Source: Halorubellus salinus (GTDB lineage Archaea > Halobacteriota > Halobacteria > Halobacteriales > Natrialbaceae). From it: a stretch of 64,000 bases of DNA. Below the pieces are notes generated by a model. That model was not told the origin of the DNA. It made no database searches and was given only the letters and a program-made list of their open reading frames with translations. The translations under genes and the position numbers were made by a program. Location: NCBI RefSeq assembly GCF_020567525.1, contig NZ_JAJCVI010000002.1, forward strand, positions 248,001 to 312,000, given 5' to 3'. The stretch's first letter is position 1; each line of letters opens with the position of its first letter. This document shows, in pieces, positions 16,201 through 23,721 of this stretch.

Positions 16201-16980
16201 ATGGACGAGTCCACGACGGCCGACGCGGTCGTTGGCATCGTCGACGCCACCGCCGCCGACGTCACCGCGCTCGCCGCCGCCGTCGAGCACGCCGGCGGCC
16301 GGCCCGTCGTCGACGACGCCCCCGCACTCGCAGCCAGGGACCTCGACGCTGCCGTCGCCCCCGGCGACCGGGCACTCCTCGAGTACGTCCGCGCGCGCGT
16401 CACCGCACCCGTCCTCCCCGTCGAGACCGACCCGAGCACGCGCAGCGTCCCGGCCGCCGACGCCGACGACGCCATCGCCACCCTCGTCGACCGCGAGCAC
16501 GACACGACGACGCGTCGAACGCTCGCCGTCGACGCCCCCGACATCGACCCCATCCGCGCACTCGCCGACGTCACGCTCGTCACGAGCGAACCCGCACGCA
16601 TCAGCGAGTACACGCTCACCGCGTCCGACCGCGTCGTCGGACAGTTCCGCGCCGACGGCGTCGTCCTCGCCACGCCCGTCGGCTCGCAGGGATACGCACG
16701 CGCCGCCGGTAGCCACGTCGTCGCCCCACACACGGGCGTGCTCGCCGCCATCCCCATCGCACCGTTCGCGACGAACGCCGACGACTGGGTCGTCCCCGAC
16801 GACGACGTCACCCTCACCGTCGAACGCGACGAAGGCGACGTCTCCCTCCGCATCGACGACACCCACGTCACCCGCATCGGGCACGGTGACGTCGTCGAAG
16901 CCGCCCCCGACGACCCCCTCAGGGTCGTCGTCACTCCTCAGAGCACCGGCCCGTGGCCGCACGCATTGGAAAAGCACTAA
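16201..16980 (+). CDS. divergent NAD(+)/NADH-kinase-like protein
   Basis: 259-residue protein related to ATP-NAD kinase (NadK), seen most clearly in the C-terminal half: ADGVVLATPVGSQGYARAAG corresponds to the NadK nucleotide-binding stretch (normally DGxxxxTPTGSTAYxxSAGG), followed by IPIAPFATNADDWVVPDDDVTL and the LRIDDTHV strand. The N-terminal GGDGT motif that binds ATP phosphates and metal is not recognisable; the corresponding region reads VAPGDRALLEY. The canonical TPTGSTAY is altered to TPVGSQGY. It may be a non-catalytic or functionally changed paralog; a bona fide NadK is expected elsewhere in the genome. A TATA-like box 26 bases upstream supports ATG 16201. Confidence 0.7.
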   Translation: MDESTTADAVVGIVDATAADVTALAAAVEHAGGRPVVDDAPALAARDLDAAVAPGDRALLEYVRARVTAPVLPVETDPSTRSVPAADADDAIATLVDREHDTTTRRTLAVDAPDIDPIRALADVTLVTSEPARISEYTLTASDRVVGQFRADGVVLATPVGSQGYARAAGSHVVAPHTGVLAAIPIAPFATNADDWVVPDDDVTLTVERDEGDVSLRIDDTHVTRIGHGDVVEAAPDDPLRVVVTPQSTGPWPHALEKH

Positions 16981-17004
16981 TGGCTCGTCCACACAGACTC
17001 ATCT

Positions 17005-17466
17005 ATGGACCCAGCGACGATGTTCGGACCCCTCGACGCCATCCTCACCAGCAAGGTGCTCGGCGTCGAACTCGTCAAGTACCTGCTGGTCGTGCTCGTG
17101 CTCGCCAACATGGCGACGCGCATCCTCGCCTACCAGCGTAACGTCAGCGAAGCCGAAGACGAGGACGTCGAGACCGCGTCCCGCCACCCGCTGCACACTG
17201 CGTCGACGCTCGTCCTCATCCTGACGACGTTCTACTACACGACGTACGAGCAACACGGCGGCGTCGTCCTCACGATGCTCGTCCTCGGGATGTTCATCAC
17301 GGACTTCTTCGAGTACGAGACGCGGAGCGTCGACCTCCGCAAGGACAAGTCGGTTCGTCGACCCAACGGCGCGCTGTTCGCGTCCCTGCTCGTCCTCGCG
17401 TACGCGACCTTCCAGCTCGCGAACGAGTTCGACGTGTTCGTCCAGGGACTCTCCCAGATCATCTGA
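17005..17466 (+). CDS. small membrane protein, DUF7313-like
   Basis: 153-residue protein with about four hydrophobic helices (residues 22-42, 65-82, 84-102, 120-140). I recognise no catalytic motif. In my recollection it resembles a haloarchaeal family found next to cytochrome bc-type respiratory genes; here it is convergent with that operon (18025-22118), separated by a 558-base spacer. This neighbourhood suggests, but does not show, a respiratory or membrane-assembly role. It starts 24 bases after the NAD-kinase-like gene, so the two may be cotranscribed. Confidence 0.75.
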   Translation: MDPATMFGPLDAILTSKVLGVELVKYLLVVLVLANMATRILAYQRNVSEAEDEDVETASRHPLHTASTLVLILTTFYYTTYEQHGGVVLTMLVLGMFITDFFEYETRSVDLRKDKSVRRPNGALFASLLVLAYATFQLANEFDVFVQGLSQII

Positions 17467-18024
17467 CCACGGAACCGCCCCGACTCGTTCTTCTGCCCGC
17501 ACGACACTGCAGCGCCTTGAGCACCGCCGCCGGAAGGCAGCCCGACGACACCCGTCCTTGCGAAGGCACTCCTGGGACAGACACCGCCACACGTAACCGA
17601 ACGCCGACCTGGCACACCATCGCCACGCCCCTCCCGTTCGCGGAACGTCCCGCCGACCACACGAAGCCCTTCCGAGCGCGCACCGGCAATAGACTCGACG
17701 GAGCCGACAACCGCAACCCGGGACCTCGACCGCGCGACCGACGAGAACCACCAACTCCAGCTAGCCTCGTCGACCGTTCACGAGCCAGCGTCCTCGACCA
17801 CTCACGAACCCGCGTCGACCCAACCAGACCAGCCGGTCACCAACCACCACCACGAGATAGAACAGTAACGGATCGCCGTCGCGAGACCGGACAGTACCGA
17901 ACCAGCACTACACCTCTACCACCGACCACCCACTACACCTCGACCACCGACCACGTCCAGGGCGGAGAGCTCGATAGCTGGTCGACGAGAACGCACAACC
18001 GAACGGCATCGTAGAAACGCCGAT
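17467..18024. other. 558-base intergenic region, G-poor on the plus strand, with a 25-base-period direct repeat
   Basis: No convincing gene. An open frame on the plus strand (17517-18014) exists but its translation is Thr/Arg/Pro-rich and unlike the acidic proteome. The plus strand is rich in C and A; the 24-base block starting CACTACACCTC is present at 17906-17929 and 17931-17954 with one mismatch, containing ACCACCGACCAC. The minus strand is correspondingly rich in GG doublets, and would form the 3' end of the transcript of the cytochrome b operon if that is not terminated at once. Confidence 0.7.
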
Positions 18025-18282
18025 TCAGCTCGCGAAGTACTCGCGCGTCTGCTCGGCCGCCGGGATGACGACCCAGAACGTGAACACACCGATGATGATG
18101 AACCAGCGCAGGCCACTCTCGAGCACGAGCGCCATCTCGCCGTACGTCCCTAGTTCAGCCGGCGGCGCACCCGTCAACTGTGCACCCTCGAACGACGGCG
18201 TCTTGTACCAGCCAGCCAGGACCATCCAGATCAGTCCCACGCCGGCGAGGATAGCCGTGCCTTTGGCGAATTCGTCAGCCAT
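18025..18282 (-). CDS. small membrane protein of the cytochrome b operon (DUF7314-like)
   Basis: 85-residue protein with two hydrophobic helices (about 8-26 and 58-76) and a short polar loop. No cofactor motif. It is the last gene of the halocyanin/Rieske/cytochrome b operon and overlaps its upstream neighbour by 8 bases, so it is very probably cotranslated with the complex. A role as a small accessory subunit, like the small hydrophobic subunits of bc1 and b6f complexes, is an inference from position and size only. Confidence 0.8.
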   Translation of the reverse strand: MADEFAKGTAILAGVGLIWMVLAGWYKTPSFEGAQLTGAPPAELGTYGEMALVLESGLRWFIIIGVFTFWVVIPAAEQTREYFAS

Positions 18283-18589
18283 TACCTGAACCTTCGTCGG
18301 ATTCGTCTTTAGACTTTCCCATTCCCGCAGTCCGGAAGCGCGTCGAGAACGCGTACACGAACGCCCCCAGGACGATACTCCCCAATCCTGCGAGCGCGAG
18401 CACGACGTTCACCTCGTCCGGGGACGCCTGCGCGCGGTTCGTCGCCACGTCCAACGCCACGAACCCGAGGATGACCGCAACCATCGCAATCAACGTCGCG
18501 AACACCGTCACCGTCTTGTAGAGACGCATCGGGACCTCGACCTCGCGAGACCCGCGAGCACCATCCTCTACTGGCTCGTCGTCAGTCAT
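18275..18589 (-). CDS. small membrane protein of the cytochrome b operon (DUF7315-like)
   Basis: 104-residue protein with two hydrophobic helices (about 25-48 and 62-84), an acidic N-terminus and a charged C-terminal tail ending in a Gly/Ser/Asp/Glu-rich stretch. No recognisable cofactor motif. It lies 21 bases after the cytochrome b C-terminal-half gene and overlaps the final gene of the operon. Probably an accessory or assembly subunit of the respiratory complex, inferred from context. Confidence 0.8.
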   Translation of the reverse strand: MTDDEPVEDGARGSREVEVPMRLYKTVTVFATLIAMVAVILGFVALDVATNRAQASPDEVNVVLALAGLGSIVLGAFVYAFSTRFRTAGMGKSKDESDEGSGNG

Positions 18590-18610
18590 CGAAAGAACGT
18601 GTGTCAGCAG

Positions 18611-19396
18611 TTACTTCGGCGGCCGCAGCCGGTAGTACCGACGGTTCAGGTCGTACATGTAGCCCTCCTGCATCGACCGCAGCAGCGCGTACGAGATCGT
18701 TCCCGCGACGAACGGCAGCAGGAACGTCACGTCCAGCAGGAGATTCGACCCGATCGGGAGCAGGTTCTTGATGGAGAGCATGCTGATCGTGAACGCGAAC
18801 ACGACGCCGAACACGCCGACAGCCGCCCAGAACGGCTGCTCGACGGGACGGCGCGCACTCCCCTTGTTCAGGAACGGCACGATGGCGACGAACCCGACGA
18901 CGACGAGGTTCGCGACCACGCCGTACGTCCGGTCCGCCATCAGCTTCGCGCCCTCCGCCGCCGTCTCCCCACCGAGGATGGAGAGCTCGGGGTTCAGCGG
19001 GCCGAGCTTCAACAGGCCGAACGACCAGTACAGGTACCAGTCCGGGAGGATGATCGCCGGCGTACTACTCGGGTTCGCCGGCGGCCCGATGTGCGGCGGG
19101 AGCGTCGCCGACAGGAACAGGATCATCCCGACGAAGAAACTCGTCAGGGAGAGGTTCCGGATCATCTCGTGGGGCCACGCCGGGAACGCGAGCACGTCGC
19201 GTTCCACGTAATCGGACTCCTGGCGGAGGTCCTGGTCCTCGCGTCGCGCCCGCTCGAAGTACTCGTAGGTCAACCGGGAGAGCCCCTCCGTCCGCTCCTT
19301 GCGCTCGCGCCACGTCGGAGTCTCGTCGTCCGGCGCGACGATGCCGGTGCCACTGCCGCCGTCAGCCATGGGTTCCTCGTCGTTGTTGTCTGCCAT
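18611..19396 (-). CDS. petD: cytochrome b C-terminal half / subunit IV-like (PetD-like)
   Basis: 261-residue membrane subunit equivalent to the C-terminal half of cytochrome b or to subunit IV of cytochrome b6f. A long acidic, hydrophilic N-terminus (about 85 residues) precedes the first helix. The quinol-oxidation-site motif appears as PDWY (canonical PEWY or PDWY) in ILPDWYLYWSFGLLK near residue 118-132, followed by three or more helices. Its gene lies directly behind the N-terminal-half gene with four bases between them, as in split b6f-type complexes. It should form the quinol (Qo) site together with the Rieske protein. Confidence 0.9.
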   Translation of the reverse strand: MADNNDEEPMADGGSGTGIVAPDDETPTWRERKERTEGLSRLTYEYFERARREDQDLRQESDYVERDVLAFPAWPHEMIRNLSLTSFFVGMILFLSATLPPHIGPPANPSSTPAIILPDWYLYWSFGLLKLGPLNPELSILGGETAAEGAKLMADRTYGVVANLVVVGFVAIVPFLNKGSARRPVEQPFWAAVGVFGVVFAFTISMLSIKNLLPIGSNLLLDVTFLLPFVAGTISYALLRSMQEGYMYDLNRRYYRLRPPK

Positions 19397-19400
19397 TGTA

Positions 19401-20195
19401 TTAGTGTGGTTCCGCGATGCCCTGCATCCAGACGATCCCGATGTGGACGGCGATGAGCGTCGTCACGATGAACGGGAGCAGGAACACGTGCAGGATGTAC
19501 ATCCGTTGGAGCGTCGCCTGACTCAACGTGAACCCACCGAACAGGAGCTGGGCGACCCACTCACCCGCGAGTGGTATCGAGAGCGACATCTCCACGCCGA
19601 TCTGCCCGGCCCAGAACGCGAGCTGGTCCCACGGCAGCAGGTAGCCCGTGTACCCGAACACCATCGTCAGCGAGATGAGGACGATGCCGAGGATCCAGTT
19701 GAGCTCGCGGGGTTCCTTGTACGCGCCCGTGAAGTAGACGCGGAGCATGTGCAGGAAGACCGCCGCGACCATGACCTGCGCCGCCCACCGGTGGATGGAG
19801 CGGAGCATGAACCCGAAGTTCAGGTCGGTCATGATGAACACGATCTGGTTGTACGCACCCGAGGGGTCGCCGGTCGTCGCCGGCGCGTAGTAGAACCCGA
19901 GCAGGGCGCCCGATAACGCGGCGACGACGTACGCTATCGTCGAGAACGACCCCAGCGCGTACAACGGGTACCAGTACCAGAACTTGTTGTCGAGATTGTA
20001 CTGTTCGGTGTGGCTCTTGGGCATCTGCATGTTGACCTTGTAGTAGAGGTCCTCGAGGAGTTCGAGGTAGTCAACGATGCGGAGACGCCGGTCGAGGTAC
20101 ACGAGGACCATCAGGTAGCCCTTCTCCACGGGCGTCAGGTCTCGCTTCTGTATCCAGCCGCGATGGTCGTGCTCGTCTTTCTTCTCCAGACTCAT
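19401..20195 (-). CDS. petB: cytochrome b N-terminal half (b6-like, diheme)
   Basis: 264-residue four-helix membrane cytochrome. The two heme-b ligand His pairs are visible: SIHRWAAQVMVAAVFLHMLR (His residues 14 apart) in the second helix region and YILHVFLLPFIVTTLIAVHIG (14 apart) in the fourth. The GYTGYLLPWDQLAFWA loop between them is a strong family signature. ATG 20195 is chosen over the open upstream frame because the preceding residues are Arg/Ser-rich and overlap the Rieske gene. Together with the PetD-like protein it makes a split cytochrome b, carrying electrons across the membrane in a Q cycle with menaquinone, the usual haloarchaeal quinone. Confidence 0.92.
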   Translation of the reverse strand: MSLEKKDEHDHRGWIQKRDLTPVEKGYLMVLVYLDRRLRIVDYLELLEDLYYKVNMQMPKSHTEQYNLDNKFWYWYPLYALGSFSTIAYVVAALSGALLGFYYAPATTGDPSGAYNQIVFIMTDLNFGFMLRSIHRWAAQVMVAAVFLHMLRVYFTGAYKEPRELNWILGIVLISLTMVFGYTGYLLPWDQLAFWAGQIGVEMSLSIPLAGEWVAQLLFGGFTLSQATLQRMYILHVFLLPFIVTTLIAVHIGIVWMQGIAEPH

Positions 20196-20199
20196 TGTG

Positions 20200-21048
20200 T
20201 CAGCCCTCCTTCTCCGGCCGCGGCAGTGCCACGAACGACTTCTGCACGATACTGAACGGGTCGTAGACGGACTGGTGGCACTGACAGTAGATCTTGTCCG
20301 CTGCACCGAAGTTCGCGGAGCCCGCGATCGACTTGAACCCGGGCACGCAGCAGAAGTGCGTGCACTTGTTCAGCCACGCGACACAGCCCTCGGCCGTGGA
20401 CGCGTCGATCCACTCGTCCTCCTTCGCGAGGTCGAGGACGTTCTGCGAGCGGATGAGCTGAATCGGCATCGTCTCCGCGGGCTCGAGGTCCTGGGACCGC
20501 CACGTCCCGGACGCGGGCTTCCCGTTCGCTCTCGTCCCGAACGACGTGTTCCACTCGCGCCAGGGGTCGCCGAGTTCCTGGAAGTCGTCGATGTGTATCT
20601 TGTCGCCGCCCTTGTCGCTATGCCAGTCGTAACCGCTGTCGGAGTACCGGAAGTAGTTGTCCTGGTCCGCTTCCGGGTACACGCCCGAGTACGTCTGCAC
20701 GCCGCAGTACTGGAACCACGCCGAGGAGTAGTCGACGCCCGACCCCTTGTAGTCCTCGGTGACCGCGGCGTCCGCGCCGTCCTCGTACTCCGGCCACGCG
20801 CCCTTCAGGTAGCCTTCGCTGTCTATCTCGACGGGGATCTGCGGCATCCCGCGCGGTGCAGGCCCGTCGGTGTTCTCGACGGCGTAGAACGTCGTCGTCC
20901 CACCACCGGCGCCCGTGGGCGCGGTAGCTGTGTTCACGGCGGCGGCGCTCGCTGTCGTGACGCCCGCGAGTGCGGCACCGCCGACGACGCCTTTGACGAA
21001 CCGCCGACGGTCCGATTCGACCGGATACTTGTCTTCGTCCAATGGCAT
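20200..21048 (-). CDS. Rieske iron-sulfur protein
   Basis: 282-residue subunit carrying a [2Fe-2S] cluster that takes electrons from quinol. A twin-arginine signal (SDRRRFVKGVVGGAALAGV), which probably stays as the membrane anchor, starts the protein. Cluster ligands are in the two C-terminal boxes CTHFCC (near residue 230) and CQCHQS (near 255). Between anchor and cluster lies an unusually long insert (about residues 75-205) rich in Tyr, Trp and Asp and containing one additional Cys in FQYCGVQTYSG. Bacterial Rieske proteins are about 180-200 residues, so roughly 80-100 extra residues are present. It is second from last before cytochrome b in the operon order halocyanin, small membrane protein, Rieske, b, IV. 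Confidence 0.92.
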   Translation of the reverse strand: MPLDEDKYPVESDRRRFVKGVVGGAALAGVTTASAAAVNTATAPTGAGGGTTTFYAVENTDGPAPRGMPQIPVEIDSEGYLKGAWPEYEDGADAAVTEDYKGSGVDYSSAWFQYCGVQTYSGVYPEADQDNYFRYSDSGYDWHSDKGGDKIHIDDFQELGDPWREWNTSFGTRANGKPASGTWRSQDLEPAETMPIQLIRSQNVLDLAKEDEWIDASTAEGCVAWLNKCTHFCCVPGFKSIAGSANFGAADKIYCQCHQSVYDPFSIVQKSFVALPRPEKEG

Positions 21049-21050
21049 AG

Positions 21051-21443
21051 TTATCGCTTGTAGTACGGGTATACTGCCCGTTTCAGTGTCTCGACGGCGT
21101 TCTCGGTGTCGAAGCTCTTCGTCCCGTCGACGTCCTCTTCACGGATGTAGAGGTCCTCCCACTTCCGGCGTCGCTTCTTGACGATCATGACGTCCGGGAG
21201 GAACTCCTTGCGGTACAGCAGGAGGATGAAGGCCAGGTCGACGAAGATGATCGCGAGGATCGTGCCGAGGTACATGTTCCCGACCGCATCCAGTCCCCAG
21301 CCGGCGACGAGCCCGTACGTGAACAGGCCGACGAACACGACCTCGATGACGGTGAGGAGGACGATAGCGACCGCGGCGGCCGTGCTCTCGCGAGCGGGCT
21401 CGTACCGGTGTATGTCGCCGTAGTTGCTTCCTTTGGTCGACAT
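21051..21443 (-). CDS. membrane protein of the cytochrome b operon (DUF7318-like)
   Basis: 130-residue protein with two hydrophobic helices (about 22-47 and 54-77) followed by a highly basic KKRRRKWEDLY segment and an acidic C-terminal tail. No heme or metal motif. It sits between the halocyanin gene and the Rieske gene with spacings of three and two bases, so it must be translated together with them. The position between two electron carriers suggests a structural or tethering subunit of the complex; this is inference. Confidence 0.82.
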   Translation of the reverse strand: MSTKGSNYGDIHRYEPARESTAAAVAIVLLTVIEVVFVGLFTYGLVAGWGLDAVGNMYLGTILAIIFVDLAFILLLYRKEFLPDVMIVKKRRRKWEDLYIREEDVDGTKSFDTENAVETLKRAVYPYYKR

Positions 21444-21446
21444 GAT

Positions 21447-22118
21447 TTATTTCTTGTTGGGGGCCGCAGTGTGTGCTGATTCGCCGTACTTGAGCGTGTA
21501 GAACGTGAAGAGCAGCGAGCTGATGATGGCGAGGATGGTCGCCAGTCCGACGAAGTGCGCCTGGAACGGCACGCCCATGTGTTCGGGGTCCTGCTCCTTC
21601 CCACCACCGCCACCGGCGGACACCGAGTCCTGCACGGTGATGGTCGCTTCCATGCCCGCGCCGACGTGGGGCTGACAGAAGTACGCGTACTCGCCGTTGG
21701 TCGTGAACGTGTGCGAGTACTCGTACCCGGTGTCGTACGTCTTCGAGTCTCCACCGGGCGTGCCTTCCCACCCGGCGCCGTCGGGTTGACTGTCGACGAC
21801 GATGTTGTGGTTGTCCGAGTCCCACACGAAGTTCACGGTCGTCCCGTTGGCGATGGTCAGGTCCGCCGGTTCGTACACGAGCGACCCACCGGGGCCGACG
21901 ACGACCTCTTTGGTCGGGCCGCTCGGCGCACCGCCGCCGGCCGTGGTGTTGTTGGCCGAGCCTGTACCGTTCGGTGCGCCCGTGGTCGTGGTGTTGTTGG
22001 GCGCGCCGGAGCGTCCTTGGTCCTCGGCGGCGGCGCCTGCGGACGCCGCGCCGACTGCCGCGGCGGCTCCGGTAACGCCGCTGGCAGTTCTCAGAAAGTC
22101 CCGCCTTTTCATATACAT
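21447..22118 (-). CDS. halocyanin (blue copper protein) heading the cytochrome b operon
   Basis: 223-residue exported cupredoxin. The start MYMKRRDFLRTASGVTG is a twin-arginine signal; a Gly/Asn/Thr-rich linker of about 55 residues follows, then a cupredoxin domain (about 82-180) with copper ligands His in DSDNHNIV, Cys and His in YFCQPH, and Met in GAGM. A C-terminal hydrophobic helix (about 190-212) would tether it to the membrane. GTTTAAG (coding strand) lies 26 bases upstream of ATG 22118, giving a leaderless mRNA; ATG 22112 is an alternative two codons later. As first gene of the Rieske/cytochrome b operon it is the likely electron acceptor of the complex, in place of a c-type cytochrome. 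Confidence 0.9.
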   Translation of the reverse strand: MYMKRRDFLRTASGVTGAAAAVGAASAGAAAEDQGRSGAPNNTTTTGAPNGTGSANNTTAGGGAPSGPTKEVVVGPGGSLVYEPADLTIANGTTVNFVWDSDNHNIVVDSQPDGAGWEGTPGGDSKTYDTGYEYSHTFTTNGEYAYFCQPHVGAGMEATITVQDSVSAGGGGGKEQDPEHMGVPFQAHFVGLATILAIISSLLFTFYTLKYGESAHTAAPNKK

Positions 22119-22140
22119 CCGTAGGTCAGGATTGGCGTTG

Positions 22141-22147
22141 CTTAAAC
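22141..22147 (-). promoter_or_regulatory. TATA-like box of the halocyanin/Rieske/cytochrome b operon
   Basis: CTTAAAC on the plus strand (GTTTAAG on the coding strand), centred 26 bases before ATG 22118. This is the spacing expected when transcription begins at the start codon. No other promoter-like box is visible within the tightly packed operon. Confidence 0.65.
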
Positions 22148-22173
22148 CCACCGATGCGGGTGTCTGGCGGGGA

Positions 22174-23145
22174 TTACGTGGCCGGGTTCGAGCTCTCGTC
22201 GCCCTCGCGCTCCCCCTCCCCACGACCCGTCATCTCCGGGTCCGTCTCCTCGGCTCGTTCGGCGTCGACGGGTCCGTCGTCGGGGTCGTCCTCGCCGGGC
22301 GAGTCGAGCGCGGTCTCGACGGTTCCCTCGTCGTCTTCGGTCGGGAGGAACGCCGGTCGTTCGCCGTCCTCGAGGCCGATGGCTCGGAGGCGTTCGCGGT
22401 ACTCTTCGGCGCGGAACTTGTCGGAGAGCCGTGCGTTCGCGACGGTGAAGAACAGGACGAACGTGGCGGCGAGGAACAGGAGGCCGAAGACGACCATGAG
22501 TCCGCGACCGATCTCGCCGGCACCGGCGGCACCCGGTGCGAACACTGCACCGCCGAGGAGGACGACGCCGGAGAGTCCGAGGACGCCGGCGATAACCTGG
22601 AGCATGAAGTTCCCCAGTTCCCCGCTTCCCTCGGGGACCTCCTCTGGGTTCGGGAGGACGGCACCAGCAGGTGGTTCCTCGGGCTCGTAGGAGTCCATCG
22701 AGCAGAGCGCGACCGTCGGTTTCACGTCACGGAGGACGGTCCCGAATCCTTCGACGGAGCCGTCGGGTCGCACGAGCGCGTACCCTTCGTCGGAGAACGC
22801 GAGCACGGCGTCCTCGCCGTCGACGTCGCGGCGTTCGACGACCGCGAACACGTCCCGGGTGGCGACGCGCCGCTCCAGGTCCACCTGCACGCGCTCGAGG
22901 AGTTCGTCGCCGGTGATCCACGTCTCCGCGTCGAACGCGGCGTCCCACTCCTCGGGCGTCATCTCCGCCATGTCTCGCGGCCCGAAGTCCTCGAAGTCGT
23001 ACTTCTCCTCGACGCGTGCGCGCAGTTCCGCGTCCGACGGCGAATCGTCGGCTGACGCTGGCGCGTCCACGGTCGACTCGGTCGGGTCGTCGCTGTCGCT
23101 CCCGGGGTCGGGGTCGTCGGCCGACGTCGGTCGGGAGTCAGTCAT
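22174..23145 (-). CDS. membrane protein with acidic termini, DUF7319-like
   Basis: 323-residue protein of unknown function. The acidic first 35 residues are followed by a soluble region (about 36-165) containing RVEEKYDFEDFGPRDMAEMTPEEWDAAF and a small beta-rich part, then two hydrophobic helices (about 180-205 and 215-238) and an acidic C-terminal tail. It lies immediately upstream of the cytochrome b operon, in the same direction, with about 55 bases between them that hold the operon's own promoter. In my recollection it is a haloarchaeal family seen repeatedly next to this operon, so a link with respiration is plausible. Confidence 0.75.
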   Translation of the reverse strand: MTDSRPTSADDPDPGSDSDDPTESTVDAPASADDSPSDAELRARVEEKYDFEDFGPRDMAEMTPEEWDAAFDAETWITGDELLERVQVDLERRVATRDVFAVVERRDVDGEDAVLAFSDEGYALVRPDGSVEGFGTVLRDVKPTVALCSMDSYEPEEPPAGAVLPNPEEVPEGSGELGNFMLQVIAGVLGLSGVVLLGGAVFAPGAAGAGEIGRGLMVVFGLLFLAATFVLFFTVANARLSDKFRAEEYRERLRAIGLEDGERPAFLPTEDDEGTVETALDSPGEDDPDDGPVDAERAEETDPEMTGRGEGEREGDESSNPAT

Positions 23146-23169
23146 CCTCGGACACTTCGGTCCACGGGC

Positions 23170-23176
23170 GTTTACC
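23170..23176 (+). promoter_or_regulatory. TATA-like box (GTTTACC) for the gene at 23239
   Basis: GTTTACC predicts a transcription start near 23199, leaving a leader of about 40 bases before ATG 23239. The same heptamer, at leaderless spacing, precedes the gene at 5708. Confidence 0.45.
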
Positions 23177-23202
23177 CTTTCCGACCGCGGGCGTCCGGGA
23201 AC

Positions 23203-23237
23203 GCGTCCTTTAGGACGCCCCGGCCGTTAGGGCCGGG
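23203..23237 (+). promoter_or_regulatory. two back-to-back hairpins forming the 5' leader of the gene at 23239
   Basis: Hairpin 1: GCGTCC (23203-23208), loop TTTA, GGACGC (23213-23218). Hairpin 2, starting at the next base: CCCGGCC (23219-23225), loop GTTAG, GGCCGGG (23231-23237). One base then separates the second stem from the ATG. In RNA these stems would fold stably and leave the start codon stacked against a helix. A cis-acting translational or transcript-stability element is likely; alternatively hairpin 1 is a DNA operator. Confidence 0.6.
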
Positions 23238-23238
23238 C

Positions 23239-23721
23239 ATGGTCGAAGACGTGGTGGTCGCGACGGTCGTCGCCGCCGTCGTCACTGCCAGCTTCCCGTT
23301 CTACGTCTACGGTGCCTGGTACATCATCAACCAGCCGGTCGTGACGTGGGACGTCCTCGTTCATCACCTGAAGTTCGTCGTCACTGGCCTCGCCCTGAAC
23401 ACGGTCCCGGTCGTCTTCTGGATGGCGCCGCGGTTGTTCGACAACCTCAGCAGCCTCACCGCCCTGCACGCGTTCTTCGGCCTGCAAGCGTACGCGATGC
23501 TCCTGTTCGGCTTCTGGGGCATCGTCCGCATCTTCCAGGCGAAACGCGGAGCGGACCTCTACGACGACCCCGACCAGGACGTCTCCATCGACGAACTCCA
23601 CGAGAACATGGGGAAGTGGCGGACGCGCCTGCGCGTCGGCGTGTTCGGGTACGTGTTCTTCTGGATCCTCGCGTACCTCGTCGGCGTCGCGCGGTACGTC
23701 AGATGGTACAGTATCCTCTAG
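23239..23721 (+). CDS. four-helix membrane protein, DUF7321-like
   Basis: 160-residue protein with about four hydrophobic segments (3-28, 45-65, 75-98, 130-150). His residues occur near helix borders (VHHLKFVVTG near 43 and ALHAFFGLQAY near 80), so heme binding cannot be excluded, but there is no known heme signature. It is divergent from the DUF7319-like gene and close to the cytochrome b operon. Its leader consists of two hairpins and its TAG stop lies within a 19-base direct repeat. Confidence 0.8.
   Translation: MVEDVVVATVVAAVVTASFPFYVYGAWYIINQPVVTWDVLVHHLKFVVTGLALNTVPVVFWMAPRLFDNLSSLTALHAFFGLQAYAMLLFGFWGIVRIFQAKRGADLYDDPDQDVSIDELHENMGKWRTRLRVGVFGYVFFWILAYLVGVARYVRWYSIL

Noticed and set aside
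17517-18014. 165-codon plus-strand frame in the large spacer
   Set aside because: Thr/Pro/Arg-rich with no hydrophobic core or acidic bias, contains the direct repeat, and has no promoter or ribosome site; treated as noncoding.
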